This document shows positions 11,618 through 21,295 of a DNA stretch of 64,000 bases, one piece after another. The first letter of the stretch is position 1; every line of letters starts with the position of its first letter. The stretch covers positions 372,001-436,000 of the forward strand of contig CM061254.1 of the NCBI GenBank assembly GCA_022605425.2, given 5' to 3'. Position numbers and translations under genes: made by a program. A model generated the notes under the pieces. The model saw only the letters and a list, made by a program, of their open reading frames with translations. It did no database searches and was not told the DNA's origin. The stretch is from Hamiltosporidium tvaerminnensis (Eukaryota; Microsporidia; Dubosqiidae).

Positions 11618-14600
11618 ATTTTATTAGATAAAACCCTGCTTAAATATCTCTCCACATATTTTTATATTTTCTTCTACCTTTTGTACGCCATCTTGCTCGA
11701 TACTTGCCTGGTTTAACTGGATGCTAGTTCTTTGTGAATTTCGAATCTCTTAATAACATCCATTGACGCTCTTTCCCAGCTCTCTTAGATTTGGTTCTGA
11801 AAAATTCGTATTCCTCGATCAAAGAAAATTATTTCGACCTTCTTCTTAAGATCCTCAACTGAATCCATAGCATTCGTTCACGGATATTTGCAGACTTTTT
11901 GGTGGTGAATTATATAATAGTGACAATATTTTTTGAGGCTATAACTTAAATGATTGTCGCAATAATAGACTTATATATAAGACATAGTTCATTGACTAAT
12001 AGGTCGTCTTATTGGATTTTTCAATTTCAACTATTCTAAGGGGAATTTTTGGGGGTACTTCATACTTAAATGGGTATTATCTCGTTCTTTCTCTTATCCA
12101 AAACAAATATATGAAGTCTGTTGGACCAATTATAAACTTCGGACTTATAATTCGCTCCATTCTTATGGGATAAACATTTCACGTATATCTTTAAACGAAT
12201 CTTCCCTATTTTGTTTTGGTGACTTAAATATATATTAATCAGAGAGTGTGCAGGTATTCAAACACCTCATTATCTCGTCTAGTGTAGTCTTAGCCGAGCA
12301 TTTTTTAACATCGAGTTTCAAATGATCAACCTAACACTATTTTTTATTAGTCCGACCGCATATAATTATGTCCACAAAATACATTTTTATCCTGGATATA
12401 GCAGAACACTGTTTTATCTCTAGGTTCTATGTTCCCTCTTTTGAGCCAACTGAAAAATTCGCTAGCAGATACAAGATTGGTTTTTCTTGAATTGTAGAAA
12501 CTTTGAATTAAGTTTTTCTTTTTCTATTTCTTTATAAGCTTTTACAGGTTGAGCTTCATCAAATTTTTCTTAATGACTTTTCTTTCCAACTCATACTTCA
12601 CTTTTATGAAGCTTTTTATATACGCGAAGTGGATTTCATCAGCATTCAGTATTTCCAGAATAGCACTCTTTGAGTTAATATTTCTTAACTATTTTCAAGA
12701 AAATCTAAATGTTAGCATAAGCATATGTTCGCTTTGCAACTCAACACCTTGAAGACTTCTACCGAGTTTTTTTAAAAGAAGGTATATACGCTTTTTTTGG
12801 CTTTGGCTAAGGTGAATCTTATTCTTTTCCAATACCGCAGGCTTTTCATCATCTAAATTAGAGAAGTCACCCTGTTCAAGCTGTGTTACTCTTCTGTGGT
12901 AGTTATAAACCATATCGCATGTTGATTAATTGCAGAAAATGAATTTTGGCGTTTAATCTGCCAACAAAATCTTTCAACCTTCAAATTAGTTTGATTTTAA
13001 CTTCATCAAATGAACTACATGTTGGATTACTTCTGATATCTACTATTATTCCTAAAGATTAATAAACACCAAATATTCTAGAAAGGCAGCAGTATCTTTT
13101 TAATACGCATCATTTGTGGCTGCTTCTTTGTGTTTATTTCCAATCCTATATTATTCCAGAATTTCTTCATTCCTCAGTCGTCTCTTCCAATATTTGTTCA
13201 TCTTGAGCAAAGAGCCTAAGATACGCAATGAAAATGAAAGGATTGGTTCTAATAGAATTAGAAGTGTTATGTATTGTATCTTTTGTGTATTGATCATTAA
13301 GCTTTCGGCTTAAATGATCTTTACACAGCACAAACAACAATAGCTACAAATTATCACACTGCAAATTCCCTCTCAATCTTCTGACTCATGATTTTTTCAG
13401 TCCCTAATGATACACAAATTTTTCATTTTTATATTTACCTTATAAATTTCAAGATTCAACAAGCTAATTAAGGCTTTCAATGCATTGCGTTAAATAACAA
13501 AGACCTATTGAATCGTAGGCTTTTTGACATCAATCCAAGTTGTTTAAAGATTGTTTCCGTGCTCTTTAATGAGAGCAATATCTTGCTGAGCCTGCTTCTT
13601 CGCTCACTTCCACGTCTCTTCCCGCTTCACATTGGTTTTAATTAAAAAGAGCTTGTCTCTCTAGTTCAAGGGTAACGACCTTCGTTACAAGTTTAGTGGT
13701 TAACTTATAGATGTTAAACATACAGGTAGTAGCCTATATACAAAGCCTCTTTGTGAATTTTCTTAAAACATCAAATACATAAGTCCTTAGTAAACGAAAC
13801 CGGAATTGGAAATAACCTCTAAATATATAACTTATACAAAATTATAAAGAGATTTTATAAAAGTGGTAAGATTCTTGATTGAAGAAATTATAATATAATT
13901 CAATTCCAGTAGCTTTTTGATTCAAAGCCAATTAACAATACAAAAAATTCATCAAGCCAAGGAAACATGATCTGATGATTATCTGATATGAAATGATTCA
14001 AGTAATCATCGTACCTGACTGTGAAATTATTTTTGTTTCGCATTGTAGATCAAATCCTCACAATTTCATCACAACTGACCGAATGCTCCTATTAAACATA
14101 CTCATATAAAATTCGATATATTCGACACCGAAAAGCTCAAGCATATAATTTTCTCTTTGTAATTTCTTCCTACTTTCATGCATCGTAATTTTTTTCTTGT
14201 AAACATTCAAAGACTCATTATTCTCAACCAAAGCAACAGAAAGATCAGTTACACTGCTAAATTTTTAATTAAACTCTCGCATGATTTTCCTAACGCTTTT
14301 CATTACCAAAGTTGAGAGCTTCTGGTGTTTACGAGCTTTCTAAAAATATCTTTGGAAAGTATTGACTACAAATTTTACTGTCTATATTTTCCTCAGATCG
14401 GATTTAGGCTCTCTTTTACGTGTGTCTCGTTTTAGCAATCCTGCACAGCCTGTATGATATTCGCAACATCTGTAATTGACTCGGATATATGAGTTAATAA
14501 TATAAACCTACTAGTCGATTCTTGAGATCCAGAATTTTACTATCAACAATTGATTTGGAACTTTTCGAATTCGGATCATACATTTCAAATTTCAATCTCC

Positions 14601-15226
14601 TGTACCTTTGATTCTGGTTAAATATTTATCTTTCAGGTTTATGCACTCAGTGGTGTCGGTTAGCGTGCATGTTTCAGCGAGAAAAGTGGCGATTTTACAT
14701 TGTTCTGCAGCTATTCTGATTTTACTTTTTATCTCACTCTGTCCCGATATTTTCAACACTTAGAGCGTTACAGATCAGCAGAGTTTTCATCTTAGTACCA
14801 GTGAACCTCTGTTCAGCCATTTCTTGGCATTCTTTCCAACCTTGTCTGTACTGCAAAAAAAATAAAGCCATTAACTAGGGTCGTCTGTAACGTAATCAAA
14901 TATCGCCCTCAACGCCACCAGTCTGTACCTTCAAAAATAGATAAAATACACTGTGTATTTTATGTCGTACGATGGCTCGCCTACGTCAATTCAACGAGAA
15001 GATAGGTGGTTTAATTGGTTAGTTCAGGGGACTAGCGACTATTTTGCAAGTTTGGCCTAATAATAGATCTTTTGGTTTTGGGTAAAACGAGGACGGTAAT
15101 AAATTCGGTGGTAGATGCTGCTAACATTTTGTATCAGTTTCTTACTTTCATTTACACCATTAGCCTTGTTGTTATCTTTTATTCTATTCCTTTTTATTTC
15201 TCTTTACTAACTTATTTTTAATCCAT
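11618..15226 (-). mobile_element. Degenerate full-length R4/Dong-like retrotransposon (copy 2)
   Basis: Minus-strand relative of the element at 24736-28523. Its 3' end at 11618-11640 keeps the TTTTATT-AGATAAAA ending. The zinc-knuckle/endonuclease region falls at about 11700-12400, the segment downstream of the reverse transcriptase at about 12500-13050, the reverse transcriptase at about 13080-13700, and the N-terminal region at about 13900-15226, ending at a CAT (ATG on the minus strand) near 15224. Frameshifts and stops are spread throughout; the longest open piece in the element's sense is the 72 codons at 12695-12913. No target duplication was found. Decay resembles copy 1 and is much greater than in the copies at 24.7, 41.2 and 60.4 kb. 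Confidence 0.83.
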
Positions 15227-15767
15227 GTTGTAAAAAATGATTAAAAAAGTTTTAAGAGTATTTTGAAACCCAAGATTTGCTCACTAAAAGCAAAAAATGT
15301 GTTTGAATTATTGAGAATAAAATAAGAGAAATCAAAAACATCTTTAAATACACATTTTCAGAATTTGAATTTCCCTGATTTACCAAAAGGAATTTTTATA
15401 AGGACAAGCTCGCACAAATAATTTAATTTTCAGAATATAGAGGTTATATCTGAATACCCAAGTCTGATCCATGGTTTTGTGTACCCTCCATATCTTTCGT
15501 AATTCGAGGTTTTTAGGGTATGCAAACAACTCAATTTAAGAAAATAATTAATATTTATGAAACTTGCAATAAAATAAGAAAACCAATCATTCAATTTTTT
15601 TTGAGAAAAATTTTGGTATTAAAACGATCTAAAAAAAACATAAAAATATAATTTCCAACTCAAATTAAAAATAATTTATTTTCTTTACATAGAAACTCAC
15701 ACTCCACATATAGAAACTATTTTTTTAATTTTTTATTTTCACATAAAAATCCAACCATTTAAACTTT
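15227..15767. other. Short AT-rich intergenic region
   Basis: Separates the dead retrotransposon from the 3' end of Rqc2. No frame, RNA gene or repeat recognised. It presumably contains the 3' untranslated region of the minus-strand gene. Confidence 0.5.
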
Positions 15768-17924
15768 TTAAATATCTTTTCCGATTTTACATCCAAAAAA
15801 AATGGCTTCCATAAATTCTTCAACTCCAACTTTTTTAATAAACCCCTTTTCAAATTCATTTGCTTGCCCTAAAAACTTCCCCACCACCTCTTTAATCAAT
15901 TTACCCTTCTTTACATTACCAGGTAATAATCTTACCTTAAATTTATTATTTCTTAAAGATTTCCAAGGCGCACAGTAAGGAAAACAATATTCTACATTTT
16001 CATCACCAAATAAAGATGTAACAAATATAAAATCATCGTATCTAATAATATTTCTATTCTGTATATTTTTAAATGTATTTTTATCAATTTCATCTCTTCC
16101 TTTGTTCTTCTTATTTTCTTCCATTTCATCTCCTTCTTTGATTTCTTTATTTTTTTTATTTTTTTTATTTTTTTTAATTTTTTTTTCGTTTTCTTTGATT
16201 TTCTCTGTAAAAATTATTTCTTCGTTTTTTAAATTATTTTTTAGTTTAAAATAAATTCCAACTCCCATTTCAAGTCTAAAAGTAGTGACATAATTTTTCT
16301 TTCCTCGTACAATAAAACCACCTTTAGTTACATACTCTCCACTTTCACAACTCTTACTGACTTGTTCTTCACTTACATAATAAACACCACCTATTACATT
16401 ATTTTCCCAACACTTGGACATACACAGTGTAAGATCTGCTGCTTGTGATATATCAATTTCTTCAGGTTTTTCTATAATTTGTTCGTTTGAAAAATCTTTT
16501 AATAAATAAGAATTATTCCCATCTTCTATATCTTCATTTAAAGGTTTTTTTGTTTCTTTAATTTCATTTGAATTATTTATTTTTTCCATTTCATTTTCAT
16601 TTGAATTATTTAATTCTTTATTTTTATTTTCATTTGAATTATTTATTTTTTCCATTTCATTTTCATTCAAATCATTTAATTCTTTATTTTTATTTTTCAT
16701 TGAATTATTTAATTCTTTATTTTTCATTGAATTATTTATTTTTTCCATTTCATTTGAATTATTTATTTTTTCCATTCTTTCTTTAAAATATTCAAATTCC
16801 TTATTTTCATTTATTTTTTCAAAGTCAAATTCTTTATTTAATTTTTCAAATTCAGTTTCTTTATTTTTATTTATTTTTTCGTTTTCAAAATCTATTTTGC
16901 AAATTTTAAAAATATTTTTAGGTATTTTAGATTTAAGTATAACACTGGCACTTCCTTGTATGTCGCCATGAAAATAAAAATCATTTTTTTCTAAATATTT
17001 TTTAACCAAAGTTTCATTTTGCGACGAGTTTTTGCCGCCAAGCACAAGAAAATGATTTTTTGTAAAGAAAAAATGAAATTTTCTAAACCAAAGCAACTTA
17101 CTTGGTTGTTGTACAGCAACCACCCTTTTCTTGTCCTTTTTTGTTGAAATATTTGTCTTCTCAAATCTTTTTGTCACTTTTTTTATCACAAATTCATACG
17201 AATTCTCACTTTTTTCTATTTTTTCTTTAATTTTTCTAATTTTATCATATTGATTGCTAATATTCTTCTGAAAGGAAACCAGAATGTCAAATGTAGCCGT
17301 ATAATCCACCAATTCGTTGTCTTCAATTATTTCTTCATTATAAGTTTCATCCGTATCATTCTTTATATTAATAATATTTTTATTTCTTATATTTTTATTT
17401 TCTATTTTTCTATTTTCTATTTTTTTATTTCTTATATTTTTAATTTCTATATTTGAATTTCTTACATTATCTTTTATATTTTTATTCTCAATTTTATTTT
17501 TATTCTCAATTTTATTTTTTATATTTCTACTTCCTTCCACTGTAAAAGTTACTTCTTTCTTTTTAAAATCTACACTTTTAATACATTTACTTACTTTATT
17601 ACCTTTCAAATCTTCTTCTTCTTTAAATCTTAGAAATTCATTCCAATCTATTTTATTCTCAATAACTCTGTTACACACAACAAGTGCTTCTTCAATAATA
17701 TTTTGATTTTCTAAAAATACATAAATCGTACAAAGAATGTTTTTATGCGTTTCTTTTAACAAATTTAATCTTTTATCATAATTTATTATTATTTTAGATA
17801 TTTTTGTATTTTCTTCTTTATTTTCTTCCTTATTTTCTCTATTTTTTATTGAGTTTGAAGACATTAAATTTTTACCTTCATTTTCTTCATTTTCTAATTT
17901 ACCTCCTTTTTCCAATTTTACCAA
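15768..17924 (-). CDS. RQC2: Rqc2/NEMF, C-terminal reading frame (NFACT-R and NFACT-C domains)
   Basis: Second half of a ribosome-quality-control factor; the first half is at 17899-19056. Near residues 270-345 lies an NFACT-R core (WFRKFHFFFTKNHFLVLGGK, then QNETLVKKYLEKNDFYFHGD). This core is interrupted by about 130 residues rich in Asn, Lys and Glu with repeated EMEKINNSNE-type blocks (16510-16890). It resumes at about 485-555 (VYYVSEEQVSKSCESGEYVTKGGFIVRGKKN). The final 70 residues (FPYCAPWKSLRNNKFKVRLLPGNVKKGK) match the family's C-terminal domain. The first codon of this frame is TTG, so there is no independent ATG start. It overlaps the upstream frame by 26 bases and should be read as its continuation. 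In the family this protein binds 60S subunits carrying stalled nascent chains, recruits the Listerin ligase and adds CAT tails. Confidence 0.88.
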   Translation of the reverse strand: MVKLEKGGKLENEENEGKNLMSSNSIKNRENKEENKEENTKISKIIINYDKRLNLLKETHKNILCTIYVFLENQNIIEEALVVCNRVIENKIDWNEFLRFKEEEDLKGNKVSKCIKSVDFKKKEVTFTVEGSRNIKNKIENKNKIENKNIKDNVRNSNIEIKNIRNKKIENRKIENKNIRNKNIINIKNDTDETYNEEIIEDNELVDYTATFDILVSFQKNISNQYDKIRKIKEKIEKSENSYEFVIKKVTKRFEKTNISTKKDKKRVVAVQQPSKLLWFRKFHFFFTKNHFLVLGGKNSSQNETLVKKYLEKNDFYFHGDIQGSASVILKSKIPKNIFKICKIDFENEKINKNKETEFEKLNKEFDFEKINENKEFEYFKERMEKINNSNEMEKINNSMKNKELNNSMKNKNKELNDLNENEMEKINNSNENKNKELNNSNENEMEKINNSNEIKETKKPLNEDIEDGNNSYLLKDFSNEQIIEKPEEIDISQAADLTLCMSKCWENNVIGGVYYVSEEQVSKSCESGEYVTKGGFIVRGKKNYVTTFRLEMGVGIYFKLKNNLKNEEIIFTEKIKENEKKIKKNKKNKKNKEIKEGDEMEENKKNKGRDEIDKNTFKNIQNRNIIRYDDFIFVTSLFGDENVEYCFPYCAPWKSLRNNKFKVRLLPGNVKKGKLIKEVVGKFLGQANEFEKGFIKKVGVEEFMEAIFFGCKIGKDI

Positions 17925-19056
17925 CCTTTTCTAATTTTCCTAATTCTATATTTTGAGAGGGAAGTGTGTTTATAGAAAGATTTTTTAGTTTTTCTAAATT
18001 TTCTAATTCTTTAATTTTTATGTTTTTATTTAAAGAAACTTTAAAAAAACAATCAATTGCTGTGTTGTACGAATCAAAGGAAATATGTGGAAGTGTTGGT
18101 ATCAGAACAGGAAGAAAGGAGTCAGGTTTGTTGTTTTTTAAATAAATATATCCTTTATTCTTTAAAGAAGTAATTTTTTTAAGTAAATCTGTAAAAAAGG
18201 AAGTAAAAAATTTAGAATTGTTGAAGAAGGAAGGGGGACATGGATTTACAACTTTGTCACCGTTACTGTCAGTGAGAGGTGTGACATCTAATTCAATATT
18301 TTTACTTTCATTTTCTTTACTTTTATTGCACTTTTTAGATTCTATAATATTTTTATTTTCTATAATTTTATTATTCTCATCGGTTTTCTTAATATTCTCA
18401 TCGATTTTCTTAATTTTATTATTCTCATCAGTTTTCTTAATATTTTCATTTTCTATATTTATTTTATTCTCCTCAGATTGTTTATTTTCTAAATTATTAT
18501 TAGTTTCTCCGCTTTCACTATTTTTTAAAATATATTCGCTAAGAATTTTGTCAAAAGAAAGAAAATCCTTTTTTCCTAATCTTTTGTACATTTCATACGT
18601 GTATGTCATTGAAACATCATTAAATGAATATTTTTCTCCTCTTTTAACATTCATATCTCTAACAATCCGATAAAGAGCTATTATTGTATTTTCTGTGTCT
18701 AAAAGTAAAATATTTCCTTGTGAGAACATCTCAATTACAACAAATATAACACTTTTATTGTCGTAACACTCTATTATAATTACACGATCGTGTGTGTGTT
18801 GAACAACAGAACGTATCTTCTTACGTCTTAGGTGTTTACGTAGAACAACAGTAAAATGGTTAATTTCTTGGTCTCGCTCATCACTTAGATGTATTCTGGT
18901 GCCTGGTTGGATAAGAAGTATTTTTTTGGAGGAAAGTGAAATATAAAACGTTTTTGTTTTTGATGAGTGTACGTTTGTTATGTATTGGGTTGGAAGTGTT
19001 TCTGATAGTTCGTTTACTATGGTTGAAATGTCGAGAAATGTAAATTTTTGTTTCAT
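17899..19056 (-). CDS. RQC2: Rqc2/NEMF, N-terminal reading frame (NFACT-N domain)
   Basis: Starts at ATG 19056 with a CCCC motif shortly upstream. Residues 1 to about 160 fit the NFACT-N domain. Asp9 in the FLDISTIV motif and the Asp-Arg pair at 90-91 (HTHDRVII) are kept; from memory of yeast Rqc2, the equivalents D9, D98 and R99 are needed for CAT tailing, so that activity may be retained. Residues 185-260 are a Lys/Asn/Glu-rich low-complexity insert. The frame ends ...GKIGKRR-stop, 26 bases into the next frame. The crossover lies in a GGAAAAAGGAGG run: losing one A of the five-A run would join both frames into a protein of roughly 1,095 residues. An assembly or sequencing error, a recent mutation or a real frameshift event are all possible. 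Confidence 0.88.
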   Translation of the reverse strand: MKQKFTFLDISTIVNELSETLPTQYITNVHSSKTKTFYISLSSKKILLIQPGTRIHLSDERDQEINHFTVVLRKHLRRKKIRSVVQHTHDRVIIIECYDNKSVIFVVIEMFSQGNILLLDTENTIIALYRIVRDMNVKRGEKYSFNDVSMTYTYEMYKRLGKKDFLSFDKILSEYILKNSESGETNNNLENKQSEENKINIENENIKKTDENNKIKKIDENIKKTDENNKIIENKNIIESKKCNKSKENESKNIELDVTPLTDSNGDKVVNPCPPSFFNNSKFFTSFFTDLLKKITSLKNKGYIYLKNNKPDSFLPVLIPTLPHISFDSYNTAIDCFFKVSLNKNIKIKELENLEKLKNLSINTLPSQNIELGKLEKVGKIGKRR

Positions 19057-19068
19057 TTTTATATTTTA

Positions 19069-19077
19069 GAGGGGAAG
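19069..19077 (-). promoter_or_regulatory. CCC-type start-proximal motif of Rqc2
   Basis: Minus-strand CTTCCCCTC lies 12 bases before the ATG at 19056. It has the same position and content as the motifs before SerRS (TTCCCTC) and RFC (TTCCCTC). Confidence 0.45.
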
Positions 19078-19084
19078 TCTTTAT

Positions 19085-19345
19085 TTCATTTTATTAATGT
19101 TTGATTTAAACACCCCTGGGAATTTACAGAGGTGAGGAGAAATATTTTTTAGTTTTTGAGTTGAAAAACTCTGGGAATTGATAGAGGTGAGGGAAAATAT
19201 TTTATTAGTTTTTGATTTAAACACCCTTGAGAATTATAGAAGTGAGGGAAAATATTTTTTTAGTTTTTGAGTTGAAAAACCCTGGGAATTGACAGAAGTG
19301 AGGAAATGATTTTATTAGTTTTTGATTTAAACAGCCTTTGACAGA
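19085..19345. repeat. Tandem repeat, ~60-bp unit, about 4.5 copies
   Basis: Units contain CTGGGAATT, GAGGTGAGG and TTTTTAGTTTTTGA. Two alternating variants exist, one with GATTTAAACACCC and one with GAGTTGAAAAACCC, suggesting a ~120-bp higher-order unit. The array begins directly upstream of the Rqc2 start-proximal motif. Confidence 0.8.
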
Positions 19346-19574
19346 AGTGAGGAATTTTGAATTTAAGAAAAGCATTTTTATTGTTTAGTGAATATTTAAA
19401 GGAAGTATAAATTTAATTATTTTAATTGGCTAGGGAAAACATAAGTCGGTATTTATTTTTGGTCATAAAAAAATATTTCTAAGAACTTTAGAAATTGGAA
19501 TTCAATTTAATTTCATTTTATAAATATTTTTTATCATTTATTGGAGATGTAATTATAAATAAAAACTAAAATTA

Positions 19575-20250
19575 TGGCTGTTGCTTGTATTATATAAATT
19601 GTTTATTTGTGGTGTGGATATCAAATTTTGAATGTTTGGTGGGAATAAAGCTACACTACGTCTTCGGTTATTTTATGAACTTGTCTGAGAAGAAGAAGGT
19701 ATACGAAAGTTCGAACCTTTTCACACAAATTTATTTTGTAGTTTTTTATGTAACTAGATTGCAGACCGCTGCTGAACTTGTAGGTAATTGCTATGTAAAA
19801 GTATAGAAACTTAGCCTTTCTAATTCGAATTAGAAGAATTGTGGGCTGTAAGATACAGAAAAATTTTATTTTCAGAGTTGGGAATGTTAAATAGCAGGTT
19901 ATATTTGTTGGTATGACATCACAAAGGGTTAGTGAACTCCATGTATCCTCCGATATATATCTTAATATGGAATTCAAGGTTTGGAAAGTGTGGATTTAGT
20001 GGGAATGCTGCTTAACTTTGAGGGGGGGCCTATCAAGGGTTCGATCTAAAATCACACCCCATGGAACAGATATTAACGAATATCAGGAAAATTCCTCGCT
20101 CATTAATTGGATTCTATACGCCTTTTAAATTAGATGCTTTGGGTATCTTTGGGATTACTGGCGAAGTGTTTAGAGAGAAGTTTTCTACTTTAAACCCGGA
20201 ACAGCGTAAATCTCATGGTAAAAATACAGCTCGTTCTACTTTTTTTAAAA
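19575..20250 (-). repeat. Family B dispersed repeat, copy 3
   Basis: Inverse relative of 9204-9925: shared blocks include ACACTACGTCTTCGG (19655), TTTTGTAGTTTTTTATGTAAC (19734), GCAGACCGCTG and GGTATGACATCAC (19910), GTGGGAATGCTGC (20000) and GAACAG-ATATTAACGAA (20065). The 67-codon frame at 20061-20264 and the 108-codon minus frame at 19651-19977 fall inside the repeat and are not called as genes. Ends are approximate. Confidence 0.7.
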
Positions 20251-21048
20251 TTAAGTTTTATTAATAGAATACGTATTATTTTTTATATTATTATTTGTAG
20301 TATTTAATAGTGTTCAAATATTTATTAATATTATTGGTACTTATATAATTTGTATTTCCATTGAAATAGACTTTGAAAAGGCATTTATATATTCAGAAAT
20401 TCAAATAAATATTCAATATTAAGAAAAAAATATTTGTTCTACAAATTCATAGCATATAAAAAAGTAAAAATATTATTTAAACTTAGAAATAATTGTTATA
20501 ACACGGATTTAAACAATTAAAATGGATTTTGTAAATAGTATTCATATTATATCACTTTTAAAATAATTATATTATACTTTTGGTTTACGTAGATAATAAA
20601 AATGCGTTAAATCAAACTTGTGTTGTATAAACATATTTTTATAACCAATTAAACATTTCGAGGTGAGTCGTCGTCGGGACATTACTAAATTATATAAACA
20701 TATACATTCTAATGTATATAATTGTATCTAAGATAATTAATCAAGGAAAGATTACATTTAAATATATTTTACTATCTAAAAATGACTGTTAGTAATATTA
20801 TAATTTAAAATCAGTAAATATTTCTTAAAAGAGTGATTAAGAAATAAGTTTATCGTCTTTAACAGATAAAAAATTTCTTAAAAAAAGAAAAAAATTCAAA
20901 TTAAAGTTTTTTTAAAATATGTAAATTCTATTTTTTATATTTATTCTGAAATTATAAGAAATAAATCTAATTTTAACCATTTTAAAATAAATTATCCGTT
21001 CTAAAATATATAAGTTTTTATATCAATTATTTAAACTAACGATAAACC
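20251..21048. other. AT-rich intergenic spacer
   Basis: Almost entirely A and T with poly-A/T runs; no gene, RNA or family repeat seen. Confidence 0.55.
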
Positions 21049-21235
21049 AAATATTTTTATTGTCTAAGTAGCATATAATTTAATATTTATTGTCTAAGTA
21101 ACATATCATTTAATATTTTTATTATCTAAGTAGCATATCATTTAATATTTTTATTATCAATAACATAGATTTAATATTTTTATTGTCTAAGCAACATATC
21201 ATTTAATATTTTTATTATCAAAACATAAATTAAAT
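21049..21235. repeat. Tandem repeat, ~36-bp unit, five to six copies
   Basis: Units read approximately TTTAATATTTTTATTGTCTA followed by AGTAGCATATCA, with small deletions in some copies. It sits immediately before the SerRS gene, so it lies within its likely promoter region. Confidence 0.85.
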
Positions 21236-21281
21236 TTTCAATTTGTTTCTTTTTCATTGAATTTTTTTATATTTTTTTTTA

Positions 21282-21288
21282 TTCCCTC
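21282..21288 (+). promoter_or_regulatory. CCC-type start-proximal motif of SerRS
   Basis: TTCCCTC ends 7 bases before the ATG at 21296. It supports this ATG as the start. Confidence 0.5.
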
Positions 21289-21295
21289 AAAGAAG

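Noticed and set aside
18218-18673. 151-codon plus-strand frame, hydrophobic
   Set aside because: Antisense shadow of the Lys/Asn-rich part of Rqc2.
20061-20264. 67-codon ATG frame with CCCC directly before it
   Set aside because: It lies inside family B copy 3 and the same DNA is not open in the other copies; the CCCC is part of the repeat.
21257-21295. Upstream extension of SerRS by 13 residues
   Set aside because: Starts with TTG, is hydrophobic junk, and the family's canonical N-terminus begins at ATG 21296.
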